From: Halomarinibacterium sp041392125
GTDB taxonomy: Bacteria > Bacteroidota > Bacteroidia > Flavobacteriales > Flavobacteriaceae
DNA length: 64,000 nt
Assembly (NCBI GenBank): GCA_041392125.1
Contig: JAWKMR010000003.1
Span: 434,001-498,000 of the forward strand
Reading direction: 5' to 3'
Positions 8,082-16,868 of the stretch are shown one piece after another. The number at the start of each line of letters is the position of its first letter. Positions within the stretch are counted from its first letter, which is position 1. The notes below the pieces were generated by a model. That model did no database searches and was not told where the DNA came from. It was given only the letters and a program-made list of their open reading frames with translations. Made by a program: the position numbers and the translations under genes.

Positions 8082-9098
8082 ATGAAAATCATTGTCCCTA
8101 TGGCCGGTCGTGGTTCACGGCTTCGCCCACATACGCTAACCATTCCTAAGCCTTTAATTCCGGTAGCTGGCAAACCCATCGTACATCAATTGGTTACCGA
8201 TATTGCCATGGTTTTAGGAGAACCTATAGAAGAAATTGCATTTATTTTGGGAGATCCGGCTTTTTTTGGAGAAGAAGTTGTAGAAAGTTTAAAAAAATTG
8301 GCCTCTAGTTTAGGGGCAAAGCCTTCCATTTATAGACAGTTAGACCCAAAAGGTACCGGTCATGCCATTATGTGTGCAGCACCATCACTTTCGGGTCCTG
8401 CGGTTATTGCCTACGCAGACACTCTTATAAGAGCTACTTTTAACCTTGATAAAGAGGCAGATAGTGTTATTTGGACCAAAAAGGTTCCCAATCCTGAGGC
8501 TTATGGGGTGGTTAATTTAAATGAAAAGGAGGAAATTATTGAGTTGGTTGAAAAACCAAAAACTTTTGTGAGTGACCAAGCTGTGATTGGAATTTACTAT
8601 TTTAAGGATATTGGAGAACTTAAAAAAGAACTTCAATATGTTTTAGATAATGAAATTATTAACGGGGGTGAATACCAAATTAATGACGGCATTAAAAGAA
8701 TGATGGCCGCAGGGAAAATTTTTAAAACCGGAACTGTAACAGAATGGATGGATTGTGGCAATAAAAATGTAACGGTAGAAACCAATAGCAAAATGCTTCA
8801 GTTTTTAATGGAAGATGGGAAACAACTCATTTCAGAAAAGCATTTTTCAGAAAATTCTAAAATAATTCCGCCTTGTTATATTGCTGAAGGCGCGGTGCTT
8901 AAAAATAGTACTGTTGGCCCCAATGTTTCAATAGGAGAAGGAACGACCATAGAAAATTCCACCGTTAAAAATTCTATAATTCAATCGCAATCAGTTATTA
9001 AAAACGCTACATTAGACAATGGCATGATAGGTAATTACGTTATTTATGACGGTAATTTTACACAAATTAGCATTGGAGATTACTGCGAATTGAAATGA
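8082..9098 (+). CDS. Sugar-phosphate nucleotidyltransferase
   Basis: This 338-residue protein has an N-terminal nucleotidyltransferase domain with the signature MAGRGSRLRPHTLTIPKPL (residues 7-25) and the catalytic Asp region AYADTL near residue 110. A left-handed beta-helix-like C-terminus (about 250-338) is rich in hexapeptide-like repeats. It should make an NDP-sugar for envelope glycans; whether dTDP-glucose, UDP-GlcNAc or another sugar cannot be told from the sequence. It overlaps the next gene by four bases (ATGA), in an envelope operon. Confidence 0.85.
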   Translation: MKIIVPMAGRGSRLRPHTLTIPKPLIPVAGKPIVHQLVTDIAMVLGEPIEEIAFILGDPAFFGEEVVESLKKLASSLGAKPSIYRQLDPKGTGHAIMCAAPSLSGPAVIAYADTLIRATFNLDKEADSVIWTKKVPNPEAYGVVNLNEKEEIIELVEKPKTFVSDQAVIGIYYFKDIGELKKELQYVLDNEIINGGEYQINDGIKRMMAAGKIFKTGTVTEWMDCGNKNVTVETNSKMLQFLMEDGKQLISEKHFSENSKIIPPCYIAEGAVLKNSTVGPNVSIGEGTTIENSTVKNSIIQSQSVIKNATLDNGMIGNYVIYDGNFTQISIGDYCELK

Positions 9099-10465
9099 AA
9101 AACTTTCTGAAAATACAGTTTCTTATTTACGGAATACTACTTTCCGTAACAGGGGTATTTTCACAAGAGGCAGATGAAACGCCCACAGACGATTTGGGAA
9201 ACGTGAGCGATGCTTTTCAGGAATCCTTTTTTGAAGCCTTAAAACAAAAAGGAATTGAAAACTACGAATTAGCCTACCAAGCCCTTCAAAAAGCCGAAAA
9301 AGCAGCTAAAAAAGACCCACATCAAGAGGCTGTGGTACATTTTGAAATGGCCAAAAACCTTACCCAGCTTAAACGGTATGAAGAAGCAGAAACTCGGTTT
9401 CAAAGTGTGCTTCAAACCACCGGCGAACGAATTGATGTTTTGGAAGCGCTGTATGATTTGTACTACCAACAAAAAAACTATCAAGCAGCGATTCCAATTG
9501 TAGAAAAATTAGCTCAAAAAGACGATGATTATAAAGAAGATTTAGCCAATCTCTATCACCGCACGAAACAATACGAGAAAGCATTGGTTTTGTTGGATGA
9601 ATTGGACGAAAATTGGGGCGATAGTGTGTATCGGGACTCCTTAAGAAAACAGATTTATACCATTACGGGCAACAGCGAAGGAGCGATCTCAAATTTGGAA
9701 TCTAAGATTGAAAAAAATCCAAAGAATGAGCAAGACTACCTTAACCTTATCTATTTATACAGTCAAGAAAACAATCCGGAAAAGGCTTTTGAAACGGCGA
9801 AAGAACTATTAAATAACAAGCCCAACTCTAAAAAAGTACATTTGGCATTGTACAAATTTTATTTAGAGGAAGGGGCTGTTGAAAATGCCATGGCTTCGAT
9901 GAAGATTGTATTTAAAGCTTCAGAAATTGAGACCCCCGAAAAATATAGAGTGTTTTCCGATTTTTTAGGATTTATTTCTGAAAAACCCCAGTTTGAAAAC
10001 AAATTAGAATCCCTTATTCCGCTACTTTCTGAAATGGGAAGCGGTACTTTTTACGAACACCTTGGAAATTATTTTATTCAAAAGAATGAAAAAGCAAGAG
10101 CCTTGCAATTTTTTGAAATGGGAAGCTCGTTAGCCCCCGATAATTTCAACCTTGTAAAACATACCATTTTATTACAAATGGATAGTGGAAAAGCACAAGA
10201 AGCAGCCCAATTAAGTGAGGAAAGCTTAACAATCTTTCCTGCCCAAGCTCTATTATATTTGTTAAATGGCCTTGCCAACAATCAACTCAACAATTCGAAA
10301 AAAGCCATTGAAAGTCTCGAAATGGGCATCGATTTTTTATTGGATGACCCTAAAATGGAAAAAGATTTTTACGAACAATTAAGCAAAGCCTATAGCCAAG
10401 AAGGAGACTCTAAAAAAGCCTCTTTTTACAGTAATAAGGCAAATGATATAAACCTTTCTAATTAA
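9095..10465 (+). CDS. TPR-repeat periplasmic or outer-membrane protein
   Basis: This 456-residue protein has a signal peptide (about 1-23, ending VFSQ) and is otherwise made of tetratricopeptide-like helix pairs, for example at 55-130, 140-250 and 310-440. It is likely a periplasmic scaffold. Its place between an NDP-sugar enzyme and a DUF4292 lipoprotein plus an EnvC-like protein is a gene order I recall from many flavobacteria and suggests envelope assembly. Its stop codon overlaps the next start (TAATG). Confidence 0.85.
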   Translation: MKNFLKIQFLIYGILLSVTGVFSQEADETPTDDLGNVSDAFQESFFEALKQKGIENYELAYQALQKAEKAAKKDPHQEAVVHFEMAKNLTQLKRYEEAETRFQSVLQTTGERIDVLEALYDLYYQQKNYQAAIPIVEKLAQKDDDYKEDLANLYHRTKQYEKALVLLDELDENWGDSVYRDSLRKQIYTITGNSEGAISNLESKIEKNPKNEQDYLNLIYLYSQENNPEKAFETAKELLNNKPNSKKVHLALYKFYLEEGAVENAMASMKIVFKASEIETPEKYRVFSDFLGFISEKPQFENKLESLIPLLSEMGSGTFYEHLGNYFIQKNEKARALQFFEMGSSLAPDNFNLVKHTILLQMDSGKAQEAAQLSEESLTIFPAQALLYLLNGLANNQLNNSKKAIESLEMGIDFLLDDPKMEKDFYEQLSKAYSQEGDSKKASFYSNKANDINLSN

Positions 10466-11244
10466 TGCTGAAAAAAACCATTGTCCTTTTATCAACCGCA
10501 CTTTTTTTAATACTTTCCGGATGTAAAGGAACTAAATCTGTGGTGGAAACAAAGAAAGGATTGCCTTTAGGGGAACTTATTTCTTTTCACGATGCTGCTT
10601 CACCCAATTTTAACACACTGGCTTCCAGAGTACAAGTACTGTATTACGATGGTAAAAACAACCAATCTATTACCGTGAGCTTACGTATGGAAAAAGATAA
10701 AACCATTTGGATTAAAGCTTCCATTTTAGGAATTACACTAGCCAAAGCCATCATTACTCCCAATAGAGTGAGCTATTACGAAACCATTTCGAGCACCTAT
10801 TTTGATGGAGATTTTTCATTATTGAGCGATTGGTTAGGGACCGATTTAAACTTTCAAAAAACACAAGCGATCCTTCTCGGGCAATCCATTTTTTCGTTGA
10901 ATGATTCTCAATACAAGACATCGGTAGTGAGTAATCAATATAAAATTGAACCCAAAAAACAGCCTTATAATTTCATTCATTCTATCTTTTTAAATCCAAA
11001 GAATTACAAAGTAATTTCGGGCTCAGTTTCGCAACCCAATGAAAAGCGATTGTTTTCCATTCGCTATGGCGATTATCAATTATTAGAAGGGAGTTATTAT
11101 CCCGGCGATATTTTAATTGATGCTTCGGAAAAGGACGAAAAGACAAAAATTTCCGTTAGTTATAAAAGTATAGACATTAATGCTTCAGTAAGTTTTCCTT
11201 TTGAAATTCCTGAAGGCTTTGAACGAATTGAGTTATCCAAATGA
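10465..11244 (+). CDS. DUF4292 lipoprotein (LolB/LolA-like fold suspected)
   Basis: This 259-residue protein has a lipoprotein signal ending LILSGC with Cys20. The mature region is beta-rich and matches DUF4292, a Bacteroidota family thought to resemble LolA/LolB lipoprotein carriers. If so, it could help insert lipoproteins in the outer membrane; this is inference. It overlaps the TPR gene by one base and the EnvC-like gene by four bases, so production of the three is coupled. Confidence 0.85.
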   Translation: MLKKTIVLLSTALFLILSGCKGTKSVVETKKGLPLGELISFHDAASPNFNTLASRVQVLYYDGKNNQSITVSLRMEKDKTIWIKASILGITLAKAIITPNRVSYYETISSTYFDGDFSLLSDWLGTDLNFQKTQAILLGQSIFSLNDSQYKTSVVSNQYKIEPKKQPYNFIHSIFLNPKNYKVISGSVSQPNEKRLFSIRYGDYQLLEGSYYPGDILIDASEKDEKTKISVSYKSIDINASVSFPFEIPEGFERIELSK

Positions 11245-12485
11245 TTAGAAAAGCGCTATTTATATTCGGCATTATTTTTTTGTGGATGACGATTCCGTCG
11301 TTCTCACAGTCTAAAAAGCAGCAAGAGTTAGAAGAAAAACGCCAAACGCTTTTGGAAGAAATTCAGAAAATCAATTCTTTATTATTTAAAACAAAAGGCG
11401 AAAAAAAATCGGTGTTGGCCGAAGTGGAAGATTTAAATCAGCGCATCAATACCCGTGAAAATTTAATTAAGGTAACCAACGAGCAGGCCAATGTATTGAC
11501 CCGCGAAATAAACACCAATCTTAATTCCATTGAGCATTTAAAAGAAGAGTTAACCGCGTTGAAAAATGATTATGCCGGGATGATTACAAAATCTTACAAG
11601 AGCAAGTCGCAACAAAGCCGGATTATGTTTTTATTGTCTTCGGAAAATTTCCTGCAGGCCTATAAACGTTTGCAGTATATGAAACAATATACCAAGTTCC
11701 GAAAAAAGCAAGGAGAAGAGATTAAAGTAAAAACTGCAGAACTTCAAAACCTGAATGAAGATCTTATTCGTCAGAAAAAAGACAAGCAAAAATTGATTGC
11801 TGAAAATAAGGTGGAAAAAGAAAAGTTGGATGAAGAAAAGAAAACCCAACAGGCATTAGTTGCTTCCCTTAAAAAAGAGGAAAATAAATTTGTAGCTCAG
11901 ATACGCGATAAACAAAAAGAAGCAGATAGACTTGAAAAAGAGATTGATGCGCTTATTAAAGCCGCTATTGCCGAAGCCAATAAAAAGACGGCTACAGAAA
12001 ATAAAACGACTACTAAAAATACTAATTCTACCACGTCATTTGCCTTAACTCCGGAGGCAAAATTACTGGCAACCGATTTTAAAAATAACAAAGGAAAACT
12101 CATTTGGCCTGTGGAAAAAGGGAAAGTAATCACCCCTTTTGGGAAAAGACAACACCCACAATTTCCTAATGTAATGCAAGATCATAATGGGGTGGAAATT
12201 ATTACTGAGCCTAACGCTAAAGCGCGTGCGGTTTTTAAAGGTGAAGTTATGCAGGTGCAGCAATTAAAAGGAGCTAACAAAGCAGTTTATATACGCCATG
12301 GAGATTATATCACTATTTATAATAATCTCGCCACCGTTTCGGTAAAAAAGGGAGATAAAGTTTCTACAAAAGATGTAATAGGCACTGTATTTACGCACCC
12401 AACTACCGGAAAAGCCATTTTAAAGTTTTTTGTATATCAAAACACACAGAAAATGAACCCCGCAGACTGGGTGTATAAAATGTAG
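11241..12485 (+). CDS. EnvC-like murein hydrolase activator, degenerate LytM domain
   Basis: This 414-residue protein has a signal peptide (about 1-22), two long coiled-coil stretches (about 25-130 and 150-245), a linker, and a C-terminal M23/LytM domain (about 280-414). The zinc ligands of active M23 enzymes are largely lost: HxxxD reads HNGVE, the YxHL motif reads YNNL, and LHFE reads LKFF. It should therefore activate an amidase rather than cut peptidoglycan, like E. coli EnvC. It is the last gene of the dut-nucleotidyltransferase-TPR-DUF4292 run and converges on the TPMT-like gene 2 bp away. Confidence 0.85.
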   Translation: MIRKALFIFGIIFLWMTIPSFSQSKKQQELEEKRQTLLEEIQKINSLLFKTKGEKKSVLAEVEDLNQRINTRENLIKVTNEQANVLTREINTNLNSIEHLKEELTALKNDYAGMITKSYKSKSQQSRIMFLLSSENFLQAYKRLQYMKQYTKFRKKQGEEIKVKTAELQNLNEDLIRQKKDKQKLIAENKVEKEKLDEEKKTQQALVASLKKEENKFVAQIRDKQKEADRLEKEIDALIKAAIAEANKKTATENKTTTKNTNSTTSFALTPEAKLLATDFKNNKGKLIWPVEKGKVITPFGKRQHPQFPNVMQDHNGVEIITEPNAKARAVFKGEVMQVQQLKGANKAVYIRHGDYITIYNNLATVSVKKGDKVSTKDVIGTVFTHPTTGKAILKFFVYQNTQKMNPADWVYKM

Positions 12486-12487
12486 AA

Positions 12488-13072
12488 TTAATTTTTAAGA
12501 AATTTTATAAACAATTCCTTACCAGACCTTTGCGGAATAGAATTGTAACATTGGGTAAGTATTTCTAGAGAAAAATATGGCTCAAAATAGTGACGGTATT
12601 CTTCTATACTTCCTCCAAAAGGTGGGCCTTCTTTAGTTAAAGGGAAATTGAAAAGTAATCCAGCCAGAGTTGCTTTGGGTTTTAACAGCGCATGCATTTT
12701 TTGGGCGTATTGTTTTCGTAATGAAGGATCTAGAGCACAAAAGAAGGTTTGCTCTAAGATGAGGTCATATTCCCCTTCAAATTGAAAAAAATCTGTGTGG
12801 ACTAATTGTTTTTTTGGAAAATTGGGAACTCTTTGCTGAAAATTTAGAAGTGCTGTTTCAGAAATATCTAAAACAGTCACATTTTTAAACCCTTTTTCAA
12901 AAAGGTATTCAGCCTCATAAGCATTTCCTGCACCCGGAATAAGAATTGAAATGGAGGAATCTTCTATTTGATCTATATATTCTTTTAGCGGTGTAGAAAC
13001 ATGTCCAATATTCCATCCCGTAGCGCCTTCTTTGTAACGATTGTCCCAGTAGGGCTCATCAAAAGGGTTCAT
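12488..13072 (-). CDS. TPMT-family SAM-dependent methyltransferase
   Basis: This 194-residue class I methyltransferase begins with the PYWDNRYKEGATGWNIG segment typical of the thiopurine methyltransferase family and has a SAM-binding loop ILIPGAGNAYEAEYL at about 43-57. Bacterial members methylate thiols, sulfide, selenium or tellurium compounds. Its start overlaps the stop of the HMA gene (TAATG), making it the third gene of the rhodanese-HMA-TPMT operon and suggesting a sulfur or chalcogen substrate. The exact substrate is unknown. Confidence 0.8.
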   Translation of the reverse strand: MNPFDEPYWDNRYKEGATGWNIGHVSTPLKEYIDQIEDSSISILIPGAGNAYEAEYLFEKGFKNVTVLDISETALLNFQQRVPNFPKKQLVHTDFFQFEGEYDLILEQTFFCALDPSLRKQYAQKMHALLKPKATLAGLLFNFPLTKEGPPFGGSIEEYRHYFEPYFSLEILTQCYNSIPQRSGKELFIKFLKN

Positions 13073-13341
13073 TAAGAAGTCATTTTTCCTGTGGCACAGC
13101 TTACAAAAGATTTTGCTTTTGTCACGACCGAATTTTTTGAACCCATGGGAGGATAACCAATTTCTGATAGTTTCTTTTCTACCATTGGCAAATTGGTTGT
13201 CTCTTCTGAAGAAAAAGAAACCATACTTTTCTCTACGTCCACTGCTATGTTACTGATGTTCGCTACTTTACTTAAAGTATCAATCACCGTTTTGGCACAA
13301 CCGCCACATTTAAGGTTTTGAATTTCAATAAAATGATCCAT
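13072..13341 (-). CDS. Heavy-metal-associated (HMA) domain protein
   Basis: This 89-residue protein has the ferredoxin-like HMA fold (residues 3-68) with the metal-binding motif CGGC at Cys12 and Cys15, and a further Cys in its tail. It resembles copper chaperones of the CopZ/Atx1 type, but a Leu-Lys replaces the usual Met-x before the first Cys. It lies 15 bp after the rhodanese gene. In this context it may bind thiophilic metals or carry sulfane sulfur; the latter is only a guess. Confidence 0.85.
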   Translation of the reverse strand: MDHFIEIQNLKCGGCAKTVIDTLSKVANISNIAVDVEKSMVSFSSEETTNLPMVEKKLSEIGYPPMGSKNSVVTKAKSFVSCATGKMTS

Positions 13342-13356
13342 AACAGAAAAATTAAG

Positions 13357-13719
13357 TTACCAATTCATATAACCGCCTTTTAGGTCGAATATTTTCTTGA
13401 AACCTAACGAATCTAATTTAGCGGCAGCTTTTTGACTTCTATTTCCAGAACGGCAGTATATATAAATGGGTTTTTCTTTATCTAGCTTTTCAAATTTTGA
13501 AGCAAAGTTTTCCTGATCAAAATAATCAATATTAATTGCATTTCTAATAAAACCCGCTTCATATTCCTGAGGGGTTCTTACATCTACCAATTGAATGGAG
13601 TCACCTTGGATAGCTTCATTAAAAGTCCCCTTATCTAAAATTGTAATGTTTTCATTTTTCTGTGCCATTGCACCAAATAGGGAAGTGAATAGAGACATAA
13701 CTACAAGTATTTTTTTCAT
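13357..13719 (-). CDS. Periplasmic single-domain rhodanese
   Basis: This 120-residue protein has a signal peptide (1-19, AMA then Gln20) and one rhodanese domain with the active-site loop YCRSGNRSQ, Cys89 being the persulfide-carrying residue. It transfers sulfane sulfur in the periplasm. It is first in the rhodanese-HMA-TPMT operon and has an apparent leader of about 120 nt carrying an 11-bp hairpin. A Crp-type operator with a correctly spaced -7 element lies upstream. Confidence 0.9.
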   Translation of the reverse strand: MKKILVVMSLFTSLFGAMAQKNENITILDKGTFNEAIQGDSIQLVDVRTPQEYEAGFIRNAINIDYFDQENFASKFEKLDKEKPIYIYCRSGNRSQKAAAKLDSLGFKKIFDLKGGYMNW

Positions 13720-13738
13720 TTTTTTAAGGTTTAAGATT

Positions 13739-13767
13739 AGAAGTAGCCCAAAGATAGGGCTACTTCT
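13739..13767 (-). promoter_or_regulatory. Leader hairpin of the rhodanese operon
   Basis: A perfect 11-bp inverted repeat (AGAAGTAGCCC at 13739-13749, its complement at 13757-13767) closes a 7-nt loop 20 bp before the rhodanese start. There is no U-tract. The loop also contains TATCTTTG on the minus strand (13749-13756), a perfect -7 element, so the palindrome might instead be an operator over a second promoter. Confidence 0.5.
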
Positions 13768-13844
13768 TAATCAACCAACTAACCAACATCTTATTCCGGT
13801 ATTTTTTACCAGAAAAAAATTGATTTACCAAATCAATGTCGATG

Positions 13845-13888
13845 TAAAATTAAATAATACTATCATGTAAGTCAGTAACACATGTTAC
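13845..13888 (-). promoter_or_regulatory. Crp/Fnr-type operator and promoter of the rhodanese operon
   Basis: The inverted repeat GTAAC-ACAT-GTTAC lies at 13875-13888. Read on the minus strand, TAATTTTA at 13845-13852 matches seven of eight bases of TAnnTTTG. The distance between their centres is 33.0 bp, the same as at the two other operators of this island, which places the activator near -41.5. Confidence 0.65.
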
Positions 13889-13894
13889 ACAAAT

Positions 13895-13923
13895 AAAAAA
13901 GGGAGCTTTATGCTCCCTTTTTA
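13895..13923 (-). terminator. Terminator of the first persulfide dioxygenase gene
   Basis: The stem GGGAGC/GCTCCC with a 5-nt loop is flanked by A- and T-runs just after the gene ending at 13932. It separates that gene from the rhodanese promoter. Confidence 0.85.
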
Positions 13924-13931
13924 TTTATTAG

Positions 13932-15344
13932 TTATTTTAACGTAGTGGGACACACATAGTTGGTCTTTGGAATTTCAGTTTCTTTTATAGCTTTAAAGCC
14001 GCCTGCAATATCTATAAGATTATGAAATCCTCTACTTTTAAGGATGGATGCGGCAATGACACTTCTGTATCCACCTGCACAATGAACATAAAAGGTTTCT
14101 TCTTTTGGAAATTCTGAAAGATGATTATTAATGAAGTCTAAAGGAGTATTGTAGGCTCCTTGAATATGTTCAGAAGTAAATTCACCTTCTTTCCGAACAT
14201 CGAATACAGGAACTTCTGCCTTTTGAAGAATTGCTTCAAGAGAAGTGGCAGGGATAGAAGTTAGTGTGTCATAGTCCTTTGCAGCTTTTTTCCAAGCGCT
14301 GAAACCACCTTCAAGATACCCCAGTGTATTGTCAAACCCAACTCTTGAAAGCCTTGTTACGGCCTCTTCTTCTCTACCTTCCGGGGTAATCAGTAAGATG
14401 GGTTGCTTTACATCGGCAATTAATGCCCCAACCCAAGGAGCAAAACCACCATCCAGACCTATAAAAATGGATCTAGGGATATGTCCTTTTACAAAATCGT
14501 CTTGATGGCGCACATCAAGAACGATAGCACCGGTTTCGTTAGCAGCAGCTTCAAAAGCATCCGGGGATAAACCACGAGTTCCGCGTTCTAATACTTTATC
14601 AATATCATCGTATCCTTCTTTATTCATTTTTACATTCAACGGGAAATATAGAGGAGGAGGGAGCAAACCGTCGGTAACTTCTTCAACAAACTCTTCTTTT
14701 GTCATGTTAGCCCGTAAGGCGTAATTCATTTTTTTCTGGTTACCAAGAGTATCTACCGTCTCTTTCATCATATTTTTTCCACAGGCAGAACCTGCTCCAT
14801 GGGCAGGATATACTATAACATCATCTTCAAGCGGCATGATTTTATTCCGAAGGCTTTCAAAGAGTAATCCTGCCAATTGTTCTTGGGTCATATCTGCCGC
14901 TTTTTGAGCTAAATCGGGTCTTCCAACATCTCCTAAAAATAAAGTGTCACCGCTAAAAATGGCATGGTTTTTTCCATTTTCATCTTTTAGTAAATAAGTT
15001 GTGCTTTCCATCGTATGTCCCGGGGTATGAAGCGCAACGATGGTTACTTTTCCCAGCTTAAATTCCTCTCCATCTGTAGCAATAATTGCCTCAAATGAGG
15101 GGGTTGCTGTAGGTCCATAAACAATAGGAGCTCCGGTTTCTTTTGAAAGTGTTACGTGACCACTTACAAAGTCTGCATGGAAGTGTGTTTCAAAAATATA
15201 TTTAATTTTTGCACTGTTGTTTTTTGCTTTTTCAATGTAAGGTTGAACCTCTCTTAATGGGTCTATAATAGCCACTTCTCCTTCACTTTCGATATAATAA
15301 GCTCCTTGAGCTAAACAACCGGTATATATTTGTTCTACGTGCAT
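13932..15344 (-). CDS. Persulfide dioxygenase-rhodanese fusion (CstB-like), copy 1
   Basis: From the ATG at 15344 this protein has 470 residues; an ATG nine bases upstream is also possible, but the paralog begins at the equivalent of 15344. Domains are a metallo-beta-lactamase-fold persulfide dioxygenase (1-250; THFHADF with His54, His56, Asp58, then His63, His110, Asp133, His182), a pseudo-rhodanese without active Cys (about 260-355), and an active rhodanese (about 365-455; CAGGYRS with Cys422). Cys188 in GSACG matches a Cys important in S. aureus CstB. It should oxidise low-molecular-weight persulfide to sulfite or thiosulfate. Its -7-like TATCTTTG (15367-15374) has no GTAAC repeat. Confidence 0.92.
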   Translation of the reverse strand: MHVEQIYTGCLAQGAYYIESEGEVAIIDPLREVQPYIEKAKNNSAKIKYIFETHFHADFVSGHVTLSKETGAPIVYGPTATPSFEAIIATDGEEFKLGKVTIVALHTPGHTMESTTYLLKDENGKNHAIFSGDTLFLGDVGRPDLAQKAADMTQEQLAGLLFESLRNKIMPLEDDVIVYPAHGAGSACGKNMMKETVDTLGNQKKMNYALRANMTKEEFVEEVTDGLLPPPLYFPLNVKMNKEGYDDIDKVLERGTRGLSPDAFEAAANETGAIVLDVRHQDDFVKGHIPRSIFIGLDGGFAPWVGALIADVKQPILLITPEGREEEAVTRLSRVGFDNTLGYLEGGFSAWKKAAKDYDTLTSIPATSLEAILQKAEVPVFDVRKEGEFTSEHIQGAYNTPLDFINNHLSEFPKEETFYVHCAGGYRSVIAASILKSRGFHNLIDIAGGFKAIKETEIPKTNYVCPTTLK

Positions 15345-15380
15345 AATCTTCATTTTTGTAGGATGACAAAGATAGTATTA

Positions 15381-15408
15381 AAAAAGGCTCTATAAAAGAG
15401 CCCTTTTA
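15381..15408 (-). terminator. Terminator between the two persulfide dioxygenase genes
   Basis: GGCTC (15386-15390) pairs with GAGCC (15398-15402), flanked by A- and T-runs, just downstream of the gene ending at 15426. The stem is short, so some read-through into copy 1 is plausible. Confidence 0.75.
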
Positions 15409-15425
15409 TTTCTAATTGACTTCAA

Positions 15426-16841
15426 TTATAATAATGTGGTTGGGCAAACATACTCTGTTTTTGGGATTGAAGTAGCTTCAATGTCCTTAAATCCTCCTTT
15501 AACGTCTACAAATTCTCTCCATCCACGCTGTTTTAGGATGGAAGCTGCAATCATACTACGATAACCCCCTGCACAATGAATAATAAAGGGTTTGTCCTTT
15601 GGAATTTCAGCTAAGTGTTGATTGATTTCATTAAGCGGAATATTAAGAGCATCCACCACATGTTGTGAAGCAAATTCACTTTTCTTTCTTACATCTATTA
15701 CCAAAGGTTTTTCGGCAAAATAGTGTTCTTCAAATGCTTTGGCATTAATTCTTCCAACAGTTTCATAGTCTTTCCCGGCTTTTTTCCAGTTATCAAAACC
15801 TCCCTCTAAATAACCTATGGTAAAATCGTACCCAACTCTTGAGAGTCTGGTAATGGCCTCTTCTTCCTTTCCGGAATAGGTAACCAACAAAATTTCTTGC
15901 TTTACATCAGGAATCATTTCTCCTACCCATTGCGCAAAACTTCCTTCAAGACCTATATTAATACTATTTGGGATAAATCCATGAGCAAAATCATCGGCAT
16001 TTCTAGTATCTAAAACCAAAGCACCTGTTTCATTAGCAACTGCTTCAAAAGTGTTAGGAGATAATGGTTTTTCTCCTCGCTCCATAACGGTATCCAAACT
16101 ATCATACCCTTTTATGTTCATTAATACATTTTGAGGGAAATAAACCGGTGGAGTTGTAAGGCCGGTAAGTAATTCTTTAATGAATTCTTCTTTGGTCATA
16201 TCAGCCCGTAAGGCGTAATTTAATTTTTTCTGATTGCCAAGGGTATCGGTTGTTTCTTTGCTCATCATTTTACCGCAAGCAGATCCAGCACCGTGGTTTG
16301 GATACACAATTAACTCATCACTTAAAGGCATAATTTTATTTCTAAGGGAATCGAATAAGTGTCCTGCTAATTTTTCTTCAGTTAATTCTGAAATTACGTG
16401 TTGGGCTAAGTCGGGTCTTCCTACATCACCAATAAACAAGGTATCGCCGGTAATAATACCATGTTCTTTTCCGTTTTCATCTATTAAAAGATAGGTGGTA
16501 CTTTCCATAGTATGACCAGGGGTGTGAATTACTTTTACTTTGTAATCTCCCACAGTAAAAATTTGATTATCCTCTGCGACAATAGCATCAAATCCGGGTT
16601 TGGCGGTAGGGCCATACACAATTTGAGCCCCTGTTTTTTTATTAAGATCTAAATGACCACTGACGAAGTCTGCATGAAAATGCGTTTCAAAAACATATTT
16701 AATGTTAGCATTATCACGTTTAGCTCTTTCAATATAGGGCTGAACTTCACGTAATGGGTCAAAAATTGCAGCTTCACCGTTACTTTCAAGATAGTATGCG
16801 GCGTGTGCTAAGCATCCGGTATATATTTGTTCTACGTTCAT
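15426..16841 (-). CDS. Persulfide dioxygenase-rhodanese fusion (CstB-like), copy 2
   Basis: This 471-residue tandem paralog of the gene at 13932 has the same three domains: dioxygenase with THFHADF (His54, His56, Asp58), pseudo-rhodanese lacking Cys, and rhodanese with CAGGYRS (Cys423), plus the same terminal CPTTL. The two copies are similar along the full length but clearly diverged, so the duplication is not recent. Unlike copy 1, it has a Crp-type operator 58 bp before its start. Expected role: oxidation of glutathione-type or other persulfides to sulfite in the cytoplasm. Confidence 0.92.
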   Translation of the reverse strand: MNVEQIYTGCLAHAAYYLESNGEAAIFDPLREVQPYIERAKRDNANIKYVFETHFHADFVSGHLDLNKKTGAQIVYGPTAKPGFDAIVAEDNQIFTVGDYKVKVIHTPGHTMESTTYLLIDENGKEHGIITGDTLFIGDVGRPDLAQHVISELTEEKLAGHLFDSLRNKIMPLSDELIVYPNHGAGSACGKMMSKETTDTLGNQKKLNYALRADMTKEEFIKELLTGLTTPPVYFPQNVLMNIKGYDSLDTVMERGEKPLSPNTFEAVANETGALVLDTRNADDFAHGFIPNSINIGLEGSFAQWVGEMIPDVKQEILLVTYSGKEEEAITRLSRVGYDFTIGYLEGGFDNWKKAGKDYETVGRINAKAFEEHYFAEKPLVIDVRKKSEFASQHVVDALNIPLNEINQHLAEIPKDKPFIIHCAGGYRSMIAASILKQRGWREFVDVKGGFKDIEATSIPKTEYVCPTTLL

Positions 16842-16868
16842 AATTAGATATTTTAATATTATTTGTAG

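Noticed and set aside
15354..15425. A fourth GTAAC-type operator in front of persulfide dioxygenase copy 1
   Set aside because: No inverted repeat is present at the predicted position 33 bp from the -7 element; a terminator hairpin occupies it.
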